DNA of 64,000 nucleotides from Plecoglossus altivelis (Eukaryota; Chordata; Actinopteri; Osmeriformes; Plecoglossidae): contig BROE01000010.1 in NCBI GenBank assembly GCA_036571765.1, positions 9,240,721 through 9,304,720 on the forward strand, in the 5' to 3' direction. The notes under the pieces are model-generated. The model did no database searches. It saw nothing but the letters and a program-made list of their open reading frames with translations, and had not been told where the DNA came from. The stretch's first letter is position 1. Each line of letters opens with the position of its first letter. Both the position numbers and the translations under genes were made by a program. Below are positions 24,863 through 36,107 of this stretch, one piece after another.

Positions 24863-25720
24863 ATGGGCAAGGTACATGTGTTTGATGTGCATTCCCATAC
24901 ACTTCCTAGCATGGACACACTTTTATTAGGGTTGAATCTTCTTCCCGAGGCACCAAAAAGAAATTCCACCTGACCTTCGAGGAATCATGTGACCCATAGC
25001 GTCTGCTTTTCTATCCTTAGATTATCTTCTATGAGGACAGGAACTTTGGTGGCCGTCACCATGAGTGCATGAGTGACTGTGCCGACCTGCACTCTTACTT
25101 CAACCGCTGTCACTCCATCAGGGTGGACAGCGGCATGTTTATGGTCTATGATCGTGCTAACTACATGGGACACCAGCACTTCCTGAAGAGGGGAGATTAC
25201 TCTGATTACCAGCGCATGATGGGCATGACTGACTGCATCAGGTCTTGCCGAATGATCCCCATGGTAAGCGTCTGATAGGATGGCACAATGTGGGCTGTGT
25301 CAGTACAGTCAGTGTAAACAGAGATCTTCATGTAATAGTCAAGGGTAGGGTTTCAGTGTGAATCTGCTATTGAGATACTGGTCCGTAAGATGATTTTGGA
25401 CACCTGGTTTATCTGAAGTTACGACGGTGTCTCTGATGTCTCCACAGCACCGCGGCTCCTACAGAATGAGGATGTACGACCGGTCTGACATGGCCGGCCA
25501 GATGATGGAACTGAATGACGACTGCCCCAACGTCATGGATCGCTTCCAGATGTCCGACATCAACTCCTGCAGCGTGATGGACGGCCACTGGCTGATGTAC
25601 GAGCAGCCCAACTACAGGGGCAGGCAGTACTACCTGAGGCCTGGAGAGTACAGGAGGTACAACGACTGGGGAGGCATGAGCCCCAGGATCGGCTCCATCC
25701 GACGTCTCATGGACCTCTAA
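24863..25720 (+). CDS. crygm: Gamma-M crystallin, copy 1
   Basis: A lens structural protein of the methionine-rich gamma-M class. Exons: 24863-24871 (MGK), 25021-25263 (N-domain, 81 codons), 25448-25720 (C-domain), giving 174 aa. Starts with IIFYEDRNFGGR and has the Greek-key signatures MVYDRANYMG and MYEQPNYRGR. Tryptophans of the N-domain are replaced (MFMVYD; RMMGMTD), while both C-domain Trp remain (HWLMYEQP, NDWGG). Methionine is very frequent. Intron 1 is 149 bp and intron 2 is 184 bp. Its C-domain exon is near-identical in long stretches to the next gene (26,997-27,272), suggesting recent duplication or conversion. The one-to-one ortholog number within the crygm family cannot be fixed by eye. 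Confidence 0.9.
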
Positions 25721-25772
25721 TGACAACACAATCCTCTTCAAGATTCTCCTGTATACCTTTTTTCACACGTTG

Positions 25773-25778
25773 AATAAA
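25773..25778 (+). terminator. Polyadenylation signal (gamma-M copy 1)
   Basis: AATAAA 53 bp after the stop. Confidence 0.75.
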
Positions 25779-26255
25779 ATGGTTGCAGCATCTCTGAGGC
25801 TAACGTCTGTTTATTTCATTCCTGCACGCACCATAGTTTATCTATCACTGGACGTTAAAACATTGCTGCTCTCGTTATACCAATCCATACCGTCTTGTGA
25901 AAAGCTAAATGTGGATTCGTTGACCGAATCTGTCATAAAATGATCGTGAGCTGACTTAGTTGGCAATGAACCTGAACAGAGAATGGCAGATGTAATCCAA
26001 GTACCTCTGCACACTGAAAAGGATAATACAAAATGTGATGGATGTTGTCAGTGACAGTGCCATGCAGACCTTGCTTTGTGTTTTGCTGATGCTGTGGCCC
26101 AGCAGGCCACTGTACTGTAGCATTTTGATGGGCAAGAACAATAAGTCCTCACACAGTGAAGCATTGCTATACATAACCAGATTGGTTTCCCTTACTCTAG
26201 ATGGTACTTATTTGAATGACAATACTTTATGCTGCGCAATCACACCGCAGCTTTT

Positions 26256-26262
26256 TATAAAA
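26256..26262 (+). promoter_or_regulatory. TATA box, gamma-M copy 2
   Basis: TATAAAA 48 bp before the start codon at 26310. Confidence 0.7.
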
Positions 26263-26309
26263 GGGCACAGGGCGAGTCACTATTGAGTGTCTATCTGCCA
26301 CCACCAATC

Positions 26310-27272
26310 ATGACAATGGGAAAGGTAAGCTAACATCCTGCTTGTCTTTTTTTAATCGCCAGTGAAATCAAATAGCCTTGTTCAAATGCAACCAACTGGC
26401 ATGACGTTGAAGGTGAAAACAAAGGTTAGTTAAAAAATGTTGAAACTCTTGTCTGCAGATCATCTTCTATGAGGACAGGAACTTTCAAGGACGTCACCAT
26501 GAGTGCGTGACCGACTCTGCCGACCTGCACTCTTACTTCAACCGCTGCAACTCCATCAGGGTGGAGAATGGCTGCTTCATGGTCTACGAGAGGCCCAACT
26601 ACACAGGTCACCAGTTCTTCCTAAAGAGAGGGGAGTATCCTGACAACCAGCGGATGATTGGTATCAACGACTGTATCAGGTCCTGCCGTATGATTCCAAC
26701 GGTGAGATTAATTAGGGTCCCCAGTATCCCCAAACTAGACCAGACAAGGAATAATCAGACCACAGCCTTGTTCAAGGTCTCCTCTTATGTTTGTACCCTT
26801 TTTAATTTTAGCACAAGGCTGTGTCCACCAGAAACACATGTTAAAAGACACAGCAGCGCGGATGGTTTTGCTAGAATCTGCTATTTAGTTCATAGTCATA
26901 TTGTTAAGTTGTATTTGATTGCTTGTTTGGACAGTTGCAGCTCTATTGTCATGGATTTCACAAATGTGTTGTTCAATTTGATACCCTCTGTTTTAGTACC
27001 GAGGCAACTATAAGATGAGGCTGTACGATCGGCCAGAAATGTCTGGCCAGATGATGGAACTGAATGACGACTGCCCCAACGTCCAGGATCGTTTCCGCAT
27101 GTCCGAATTCAACTCCTGCAGCGTGATGGACGGCCACTGGCTGATGTACGAGCAGCCCAACTACAGGGGCAGGCAGTACTACCTGAAGCCTGGAGAGTAC
27201 AGGAGGTACAACGACTGGGGAGGCATGAGCCCCAGGATCGGCTCCATCCGACGAATCACCGACTCCAACTAG
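26310..27272 (+). CDS. crygm: Gamma-M crystallin, copy 2
   Basis: Exons: 26310-26324 (MTMGK), 26459-26701 (81 codons), 26997-27272, giving 177 aa. The N-domain opens IIFYEDRNFQGRHHEC and lacks both its Trp (CFMVYERP; RMIGIND); the C-domain keeps both (HWLMYEQP; NDWGG) and ends RRITDSN. The second ATG of the first exon (26316) is the usual alternative start in the MTMGK type. Intron 2 is 295 bp and is open in frame from exon 2 for over 90 codons, which is chance: the acceptor TTTTAG at 26991-26996 and the conserved exon phase show it is spliced. It is tandem with copy 1. Confidence 0.9.
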
Positions 27273-27304
27273 AAATGCTCATTCACTTTCCAATGTCAGT
27301 TCTC

Positions 27305-27310
27305 AATAAA
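27305..27310 (+). terminator. Polyadenylation signal (gamma-M copy 2)
   Basis: AATAAA 33 bp after the stop. Confidence 0.75.
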
Positions 27311-27937
27311 CTTGCATTTTGGAAACAGTTATGCTGTTGTTGCTGTTTCTGAGGTGCAGCAGTGTGAAGTACTGCGGGTGTTAACGAAACATTCAAAGCC
27401 AAGAGACAATGGAATGAAAGAATGAACGCTCATCATCACTGTCTTTGTCTTGTGCAGACATGAACTGATATGCAGTACAAGACGATGTGAAATCTGTAAT
27501 ATGGCACCTTATCATCAGCAAAATAAGTTGATAAGAACTGTTTGTAGCATTGTAAAATGACACCTGAGCTCTCTTTCTCTTACACTATTCCAAGGTAAAA
27601 GGTTGCACCAAGCTCCTATGGAATTGTCTCAAGCTTTCCATAGAACAGAGTTTTCCAAACCTCTCAGTTCACTGTAACTACAAATTTCAATTCGATTCTG
27701 CTGATTAAAAAGACTGCTGATCCCCAAAAAACGATTGTGTCCATTGTGTTATTGAACTGAATGTTAATGACCATAAAAACTGTTGGTCAAACCGAATGCA
27801 TGGTTATTCCACACACACAAACATATATATTCAACAATGTCCACACATTTGGTAATTGTCACATTTCCATTAGGTGTAAGGACTTTGTGAGTTGTGAATT
27901 TAAAAACCCGCCGTGCATGCAATAGAAAGTTCATGAC
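27311..27937. other. Convergent spacer
   Basis: No coding signal between the convergent crystallin genes at 26.3 kb (+) and 28.9 kb (-). Confidence 0.5.
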
Positions 27938-27943
27938 TTTATT
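27938..27943 (-). terminator. Polyadenylation signal (28 kb gene)
   Basis: TTTATT on the plus strand (AATAAA on the coding strand), 27 bp beyond the stop. Confidence 0.7.
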
Positions 27944-27969
27944 CCTTAATGATTTAGCAATGAACGCAT

Positions 27970-28929
27970 TTAAGTTGATTTCATAGTGATACGCTTAATG
28001 GAGCCCACCCTGGCAGTCATGCTACCCCACTCATGGAACCTTCTGTAGTCTCCTGGGCTGATCAGGTACTGGCAGCCCCTGTAATAAGGGTGCTCGTAGA
28101 AGATCCAGTGACCATCCATTACGTTGCAGGAGTGGACGTCATTATTGTGGAAACGTTCTGAGAGGTAGGGGCAGTCATCGGTCAACTCCATCATGTGACC
28201 TTCAAAGTCAGCCTGCTCAAACACCTTCATTCTGTGTGGCCCTTGGTGCTGTGGAGATAAAAGTGGTTTTAAAAGCATGTTTTTATACCTCAGAGAGTGG
28301 ATTGCCCCCCCAAAATCTGACGGATTTGTACCATGAGGTATTTGTAGATGCAAGCTGCATTAAGTGTTGTGATCTTATGTTTGATCGTTTGATAGATATC
28401 ACTGAACCAAGATATCAGGACTTGGTTTGACCCTTGACCTGTCCCTTACCACAGGGATGTTCCGGCAGGATCTGACACAGTCATTGAAACCCATCCAGAG
28501 CAGGTAGTCAGAGTATTCGCCACTCCTCAGGAAGTACTGGTAACCAGCGTAGTTGGGGCGTTCGTAGAGCATCCAGAGTCCGCTCTCTACCTTACAGGAG
28601 TTACAGTGCATGAGGAAGGAGTGCAGGTTGGGACAGCATCCATTGCACTCATAAAAATGACCATGGAAGTTCTTCTCTTCATAGAAGATGATCTAAAGAC
28701 AGACCAATCAAGGTTTGGTGATTGTGTTATAGTGTTGCAGATCCTGGCCCTGCCCTTTCCCCAGCAGTGAGCTCAACTGAGAGAGAGAGAGGATAAACCG
28801 TAGAGACTGCAACGTGAGACCCAGGGCTCAAATCATCAGCGTTTATTGATTTCGGTTGAAAAATCTACGGAGACTGTATGTTGAAGCACAAATGATGCAG
28901 AGCAGAACAAGCAGTCTTACCTTTCCCAT
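27970..28929 (-). CDS. crygm: Gamma-M-related crystallin retaining four tryptophans
   Basis: Exons in translation order on the minus strand: 28921-28929 (MGK), 28450-28692 (81 codons), 27970-28248, giving 176 aa. It opens IIFYEEKNFHGHFYEC and ends RRFHEWGSMTARVGSIKRIT plus a short tail. Unlike its neighbours it keeps Trp at all four classical sites (LWMLYERP, LLWMGF, HWIFYEHP, HEWGS), and it has an unusual HCNSC, two adjacent cysteines (NGCCPN) and fewer Met. It is the first of four minus-strand genes. It may represent an older, non-M-enriched branch of the array; its exact subfamily is uncertain. Confidence 0.88.
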
Positions 28930-28973
28930 TGTATTGGAGTTACACTACCGCACCTGTGGTGGACTGCATGCTC

Positions 28974-28981
28974 TTTATATA
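28974..28981 (-). promoter_or_regulatory. TATA box, 28 kb crystallin gene
   Basis: TATATAAA on the minus strand, about 45 bp before the start codon. Confidence 0.65.
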
Positions 28982-28989
28982 CCTGCGGT

Positions 28990-31060
28990 ATGTCATGGAA
29001 ACTGATGACCTAGCTGGTCACTTTGTTGGAAAACAATGTCTTTTCAGTTGATGCTGTGAGCTCATAACAACTTGGTCTGGGTTTTAGTGAAATGGTTTAG
29101 AGTCTAATAGCTTATACATTGTGATTAAACATACGTTGATGGCATTATTTCTTTAAACTTAGTGTGAGGTAGATACATAAATAGCATTGATCTACAGTAC
29201 AATAATGGTATCATTTGTTTTTGTGAAGCACAGAGTAGGGTATTCCTTTATTAATATTATTAGGAAAATGCGAAATCAAGCAATACACAGAAACAAGGGA
29301 AGATCCATAATGCACTGTTTGTCTCTTTGTACTCATACACATAAAGAGAAAATATTGTATGCTTGGGAACTTTCAGGATCCTTCTTAGAAAACAATCCTT
29401 AACATTGCAAACTACTATAACACATAATACAGGATTCTACACTCAAATAAAGTCATTAACAGTAGAAAAGCTCAAAAGCAACAACAAAAAACAAAACACA
29501 CAATCCACGCACATCAATTAGCATTCCATTCTTTTCAACGTCTCAACAAACAGTAGTGTAAGATGAATATTTGAACACATGTATACATACGTGAGGTATT
29601 ACACTGCGTAATCTGTTTGTTTGTTTTTTGCAGCGCTGAGCCCTACTGGGATGTTAACTGTCCTTTAGTGATGCCAGACATTGTCATCGAAGGTATCAGA
29701 CAAAAAGGTATGAATCTGATTACAGTAATGAGTTACAGGACAGAAACATCCCATACCCAGACTACTCGTATGACAAAATAGAAGCCATTTAGTGTCGCCG
29801 TACAGCTTTTATACAGCGCATATTTACAGTGCAGCCTCTATTCATTTCAATATTGTCAGCGTTGCCAGGTCTTTCTGTTTCTTCTTTTGTTGGAGCCAAA
29901 CCCTCCCATTGAGCTACTTTCTATAGATTGCATTTCGCGGATGTTTGGACGCTGTCATGTGTCTCTTGTTGAAACAAAGGTACTGAGTGGTCTGCTAAAC
30001 AATGGAAGCGTGTAGTTTAGTTTATTATAAACTGAACTAAAACCATAGCAAGAGCAAACTCTTGTCTATAATTAATTTTCATATGATAAAATGCCATTTG
30101 AGATGTAATACAAGTAGCAATTTAGCTGAACTCCAATCATATGTAATATTTACTTTAAAGTCATCTTTATATTTAACTGATATTGAAATAAAAATCTATA
30201 TGTATGCTGACTTTCGATTACAATTAAATTCATACAAATATGAGGTAAAAACAAAACTTAGTTATATTATGTATTTTTTATATGTATATAGATATGTAGA
30301 TATATCTATATAAATAGATATATCTCTCTATATATAGATATATATGTACTCTGTGGCAGTTGCTTTAGATGAACAATCTGCTAAATGACTTCAATGTAAA
30401 TATGAAACATTTTTGGATCTCACAATCATGAAACATACATACACATGGTGCAGGCTGTCTATCAGAGAAATTCACTGCTATCCTCCCATCCTCCTGTTCT
30501 TCCTCCCGGGGCAGTAGTGAGCCTCATCAGTGGGACCAAGTGGCCCTCAATGGCACCAAGACCGAGGCTTCTCCATGGAAAAGTGATCCGTTATCCATCG
30601 CTGGTGACTTGAGGTGAAGTTTACTTGTCTGGTCTGCATCAGGAAAGACTGCTTCCTTTTCTTCTTGCCACCATGTCTTGACTGCTGTTTTTTGAGCATT
30701 TCATGTACTATGTGTGACATATCAGCAGCATAAATAGTAATCCAAAACCTGGTGTGAAGCTTTCTTTACACCTAAAGTTACAGGATGTTCAAATAGCTGA
30801 GTGAAATAGTTAAAACCAAGCTAACAATATTTGTTTATGAAATATCTACAGGACATCATTTTGTATTCCCTTTGCTTTGAACTTGTTGCAGATCAGAAGC
30901 CTTGATTCACATGGTGGTATCATTTTTTCAATTGTATTCTTTTATAGTTTTATGGTAAGTAAAATTACATTTTCATAAATCTTATCCTGCAAGTTTCACT
31001 TTTGATGGTAAAGGATGTTGTTAGTTCTTGGGATTTGTCTTGTAAATATCACAATGTATA
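28990..31060. other. AT-rich spacer inside the crystallin cluster
   Basis: About 2 kb of AT-rich DNA without recognisable genes or crystallin remnants between two minus-strand genes. It includes a palindromic AT tract (30,270-30,350). A short complex segment at 29,632-29,720 (GCGCTGAGCCC...) is not explained. Confidence 0.5.
30270..30350. repeat. Palindromic TATAGATA tract
   Basis: Repeated TATATAGATA/TATCTATATA words form a near-palindrome that could fold into cruciform DNA. Confidence 0.75.
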
Positions 31061-31082
31061 GATGTGCTTTCATGTACAAGCC

Positions 31083-31088
31083 TTTATT
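31083..31088 (-). terminator. Polyadenylation signal (gamma-M copy 3)
   Basis: AATAAA on the minus strand, 28 bp beyond the stop. Confidence 0.75.
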
Positions 31089-31115
31089 CAAAACCCACTG
31101 TTAAAAAACAGTAAA

Positions 31116-31855
31116 TTAACAGGAATCCACAATACGCCTCATAGAGCTGAACCTCATCATGTTGCTCATGCCCATCTCCCTGAGGTTCCTGTACTCTCCA
31201 GGCCTCAGGTACATCATCCTGCCCCTGTAGTGGGGCTGCTCGTACATCAGCCAGTGGCCGTCCATCACGTTGCAGGACTGGCAGTCAGACATACGGTAAC
31301 GATCCATCATGTTGTCACAGTCCTCCATCAGCTCGTGCATCTGGCCTCCGAAGTTCTCCCTCTCGTAGATCCTCATTCTGAAAGATCCTCTATGCTGGAA
31401 ATAGAAAAGAGCAGAAACATAATCAGGACCCTTTGCGAAACACATGGTCACCTTGCAACTCAGTCCAACTAGCTGAGATAGTTACACAAATGTATGTTTA
31501 CCATGGGAATCATACGGCAGGATCTGATGCAGTCGCTCATGCCCATGCGCTGGTAGTCAGAGTACTCCCCTCTCCTCACAAAGTACTGGTTTCCCATGAA
31601 GTTGGAGCGGTCGTAGACCATGAAGCAGCCACTCTCCACCCTGCAGGAGTTGCAGCGGCTGAGGAAGGAGGTCAGCTCAGGGCAGTCGCTGCTGGTCTCA
31701 TAGGAACGACCCTGGAAGTTCCTGTCCTCGTAGAAGATGATCTGGTGGAGAAATACAAATCATGGTTATTCTATAGTTTCTTGAAGATTCAAACTTTCAT
31801 TCTCTGCAGTTTTGGCTTGCACTTCAGCGGTGTACTTTACCTTGCCCACGGTCAT
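31116..31855 (-). CDS. crygm: Gamma-M crystallin, copy 3
   Basis: Exons in translation order: 31841-31855 (MTVGK), 31502-31741 (80 codons), 31116-31394, giving 177 aa. It opens IIFYEDRNFQGRSYETSSDC and ends MRFSSMRRIVDSC. Only one Trp remains (HWLMYEQP); the other C-domain site reads REMGMSN. The N-domain exon is one codon shorter than the 243-bp norm, in the loop QRMGMSD. Its exon 2 differs by only two bases over 194 bp from the copy at 40.7 kb, while the introns differ, a sign of gene conversion or exon-confined constraint. Confidence 0.92.
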
Positions 31856-31930
31856 GGTGAATGTGGTGAGGGTTTCCGAATGCGTATGAAAATGATGAAT
31901 TTGTATATCTGATGCACGGACCTTGGGTAC

Positions 31931-31937
31931 TTTTATA
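31931..31937 (-). promoter_or_regulatory. TATA box, gamma-M copy 3
   Basis: TATAAAA on the minus strand, 76 bp before the start codon. Confidence 0.65.
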
Positions 31938-31999
31938 CCGTGCTTCACATGCAGAGAATCTACATCTCTTTTGTGTGAAGCACTGCGTTAGCAGTATTT

Positions 32000-33420
32000 T
32001 AAAGGGGCCTCTTTGAACTGTATTTACAATCACAGAATTGTCATTTATCATTGTGTTTGTACAGGACCAGAGGTCAGTACTAGGTATTGTACTTTTTGAA
32101 TGGATGATCAAAAGAAATTTCCCCAGACTCGATAACATTATCAAGCAATTTTCAAATACCACAGGCCTCTCTACTACTGAGCCGAATGAAAGCTGTTCTA
32201 AATATCAAATGTGCTTTTGACACATGTTTGTAAATCATGAAAAAACTGTAACAATGTGTCAGAATTGGATGTTTTCACATAACCCTTTTGTGTGGATCCA
32301 CTCATAAATATGCAGTCCGCTTTTGTCTGCAGTGGGCCATGTCCATAAATCATACTTTGCAGGGGGCGGAGCATTGTGAAAATGGCTTCTTCAAAACCAA
32401 TCAATTAAACAGTCGCACTATGAACACTTGTTTCTTACATATTGGTGTCCACTGTTGTTAACTATAGAAACTAATCATGGTAACTGATTTATTATTGTTG
32501 TATTACAATTTAAAAATTCACTGCAGCCGTTAGACAAATGGAACATAGAGTGCATTAAGCAACAAACAAGAATTCAATGTGTTTATGCCAATGTTTTAAT
32601 TCATTTTTACATTCAATAACTGAACAATATGAGGTCGAGCCAAACAAGAAACCAGACTGTTAAGTGGACAATGGTGGTTCTTGCTTATTTTTCTTTCATC
32701 CTTTTTTCATCCTGTTTGTGTTTACCCCTGAAGACACCCCTGTTTCAGGTCCTCAAAGAAAAACCCAGTACAAACCTGTTCAAACGAGCAAAGAATTGTT
32801 GGTGTTTTACAAAAAGGTGCGGTAATGTTATTAAATTGACTATCACAAAGACTGCTTGGATGGTATGATTTAACAATAGAAAGTAATTACAACTTTCTTT
32901 AAAAAAAAATGTGGCTACAGGCTTCAGTTTAGTTTTATACATTTATTCAAGATGTTACGCAATTATTGGCAGATTCTAAAGATACATGTTCAAGTAAGTG
33001 TTATAGACCTACTGGTTGTGACCACTAGATTTCTCTGGTGATGATAGTACATGATCATTTAATTCATATTTATTGTATAGTTGCATTTTAACAGTTTATG
33101 CTTCAAGTTTCCACTGGGGGACCTTGGTATGATTAACAGCTTACACCATATTTCTTGGCAGCATGGGCATTCTAAACTTCCTCTCTGCCTCTCTGAGCTG
33201 CAGTGTGCTAATGGAAGAGAGAAATACTGTTCTTTTTCATGGATTTCCTTAGGAAGGATGTCCTATTAAGAGGTGCAATCATTCATTGTATATGAGCTTC
33301 AATTATCCAGTAAGTAAATTGCTCCGACAGCTATGCTTTTGTAACAGTTTATTGCAGAATGCGATTCATTTTATAATGCTTTGGGAAGAACGAGGCAGAA
33401 AAGAAAAATCGTGTTTAAAG
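32000..33420. other. Intergenic spacer
   Basis: AT-rich and without coding signal. Nothing recognised. Confidence 0.5.
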
Positions 33421-33422
33421 TG

Positions 33423-33428
33423 TTTATT
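33423..33428 (-). terminator. Polyadenylation signal (gamma-M copy 4)
   Basis: AATAAA on the minus strand, 30 bp beyond the stop. Confidence 0.75.
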
Positions 33429-33457
33429 AAAAATGCCTGCAGCTAGAGGCAATCTAT

Positions 33458-34489
33458 TTAATAGGAATCTGTGATGCGTCTGATGGAGCTGAATCTTATG
33501 TCATCATTTCCCATCTCCCTGAGGTTCCTGTACTCTCCAGGCCTCAGGTACATCATCCTGCCCTTGTAGTGGGGCTGCTCGTACATGACCCAGTGGCCTT
33601 CCATCACGTTGCAGGACTGCATGTCAGACATACGGTAACGATCCTGGATGGAATCACAATCATCCATCAGCTCGTGCATCTGGCCTCCGAAGTTCTCCCT
33701 CTCGTAGATCCTCATCCTGAAGGGGCCTCTGGGCTGTATGGAACATAAGAACAACATCACTTTTATCTGATTTTCAGTTCACAAGTTTACGGATACTTTT
33801 CCTACTAATATTTCTATCTTTAAAGTATCCTAGCAGACTCGAAGCATTTTAGAAATGGCTATTTGGTGCTCTCCAAATCTGACAGCGCCATTGCTTACTG
33901 TGGGAATCATGCGGCAGGATCTGATGCAGTCGCTGAAGCCCATCATGCGCTGGTGCTCAGGGTACTCCCCCCTCCGCAGCAAGTACTGCTGGCCCATGTA
34001 GTTGGGGCGGTCGTAGACCATGAAGCAGCCGCTCTCCACCCTGCAGGAGTTGCAGCGGCTCAGGTGGGTGGACATGTCGGAGCAGTCACTGCTGCACTCA
34101 TAGGAGCGCCCCTGAAAGTTCCTGTCCTCGTAAAAGATGATCTGGTGGGGAAAAGGAGAACATGCAAAGACAGTGTTGGGACTCGGATGTTTGAGTTAAA
34201 GGAAAGACTGAAGATATCCAGACGAGGCTAAACTTATTCCTTTCTAAAAATAACTTTAAAAAGTTCAAATGCAGCTTGCAAGAGTCAACGGCAAAGCAGT
34301 GACGATGAGCTATGTACTGAAGGCTAATGTCACACTTCTGGTAATGCAACCATTTTTCTACATAGTTAGTTGATATTTTACAGAGGCAATGGGACTCATT
34401 TGTAAAATATGGTCATTTTCTTTCTCAGAAGATTTGGCAGCATTGAGTATCCATGGTAATCCCCATCCCTCAGTTACCTTCCCGTTCAT
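33458..34489 (-). CDS. crygm: Gamma-M crystallin, copy 4
   Basis: Exons in translation order: 34478-34489 (MNGK), 33899-34141 (81 codons), 33458-33733, giving 176 aa. The N-domain reads IIFYEDRNFQGRSYECSSDC and QRMMGFSDCIRSCRMIP; the C-domain ends RFSSIRRITDSY. The only Trp is in HWVMYEQP. The C-domain exon is one codon shorter than its neighbours' (MGNDDIRF instead of MGMSNMMRF). The junction after CCCACA uses GTAAGC. The MNGK start is unusual for the group. Confidence 0.92.
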
Positions 34490-34530
34490 GGTTACTGTGA
34501 TTTCTGTTGTAGTCCTCACTGGAGCGTTGC

Positions 34531-34538
34531 CTTTTATG
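34531..34538 (-). promoter_or_regulatory. Non-canonical TATA element, gamma-M copy 4
   Basis: CATAAAAG on the minus strand, 42 bp before the start codon, where the other genes have TATAAAA. A TGCTGA Maf-type half site (minus strand, 34589-34594) lies about 50 bp further upstream. Confidence 0.5.
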
Positions 34539-34599
34539 CTTCATCTGGCTCCAAAAGAATCTGCTGCCCAATGGTATAAATCTCTTTGTCAGCAGAATA

Positions 34600-36060
34600 A
34601 AGCAGAGGACAGTACAGTGTTATACATCGAAGCTGTGCAGATTGCAACGCATCATTTAGTGCTCTGTAGGGTGAAATGGGGGTGTTCATCATCAAATCAA
34701 ATGCACACTGCAGACTACTTTTCTGGCATACTTTTGGTAAGTGTTTACTCAGGAAAAATGCTTTATTGTCCTTCAGGTTGATGTAAAATGCATGTGTATG
34801 TGCATGAAGCCCACGTTTTTGCAAAGATGCACAAAGCACAGAGCATTTTAGAAAACAATGTTTTATTTGATTTCTTCACAAAAATCGGTGAAACAAGCAG
34901 AAGTTCTGCAAGGTGGAAACGTGGATCTTGCGGGGTTCTCATGTTCAGTCTGATTAATGCTTGCCTCATGACAAACCCTGGTGCATTAACTTTTACCCAA
35001 CCCCAAGCAATGTCAAGACACTGGACATCTGATGACATAATCAATGTACAATGAGGATTTAGTTCATTGATAGAGTGCCCAAATCTCTTGTATACTTGAG
35101 TTATATATTGTATGACAACAAACAACAATCATTTAGATAAATTGTTAACTCACACAGGGAGTAGTTGAACATCGATCATGTTTATGTTGAGTGTACGTTT
35201 GTTTGCCTTTCTTTCTTCAATAGTGCACCTAAATAGACAAAATATGACATTTACATTCATCATACCTTGCTTTGATATAAAATCCAGTGAAATGGGCCCT
35301 GCCGTTGTGAAAACCCCTGACTTGGCAAAATGCTGTGCAGTACAGTACAGTAGACTATCATCTGGTGTACAGAGTTATCATGTCGTACTGCTTTGATGAG
35401 CTCTCATTGTCTTCTTTCAAAAGAGAACATTCTCGATATACAGTAAGGCAGAATGAAAACACCGCTGATCATTAAGCCATAGCAGAAACCTCTCGAGCAT
35501 AGTCTAAACTTGCAAAGATGATCGGATTTAACACGATTCTGTAAAGTAAATCTATGTAAACAGATGATAGTCTGTGCTTTGACTATTTGAAAATCATACC
35601 GTACGTTTCTCACAGTTAACATTTACTTAAAGTGTTCAAGCTAACTCTAGTAGGTACCTAGACTTGAGGAAAGAGCTTTGGCTTCCTGGCCAAACAAACA
35701 CCCCAAGTTGACTTCACCTTCACCTTAAATGCAACCTGAGGAAGATGCTCACACCTAAGAACATGTCAACAGTTGAATGTTTGACCGAAGTGTCAGCAAT
35801 CTTTGACCTTTATGAAATAGATTACAGCTCAATTGATACATTTCTCTTCTCTGGCAAGGATTTGATAGATAGATAAAATGGCTAAAATGATAGAAAATAA
35901 ATAAATGTCTGTTTTTTTGTTATTCTAATGAATAGTTTAGATTAGTTTAGATTAGTCTAATGAATGTTTTTGTTTTTAATTCAATGTTAGGATTAAGATA
36001 AGGGATCTTTGTCGAGTTGTTAAGTTTTAAGAAAAAAATACGAGGTACAAAAATAATGTC
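34600..36060. other. Intergenic spacer
   Basis: No gene seen. Short ACAGT repeats occur near 35,337-35,350, and a GATA run lies at about 35,866-35,876. Confidence 0.5.
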
Positions 36061-36068
36061 AAAATAAG

Positions 36069-36074
36069 TTTATT
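36069..36074 (-). terminator. Polyadenylation signal (gamma-M copy 5)
   Basis: AATAAA on the minus strand, 34 bp beyond the stop. Confidence 0.75.
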
Positions 36075-36107
36075 GGCACATTTTACATTCAGCTAAAGTT
36101 AGTAACT

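Noticed and set aside
26507..27013. 168-codon frame continuing past crystallin exon 2
   Set aside because: Read-through of intron 2 by chance; donor, acceptor and phase show normal splicing.
31062..31472. Plus-strand 136-codon His/Val/Pro-rich frame, with similar frames at 40,139-40,531 and 33,863-34,231
   Set aside because: Antisense shadows of gamma-M exons; they recur because the exons are near-identical, not because they are genes.
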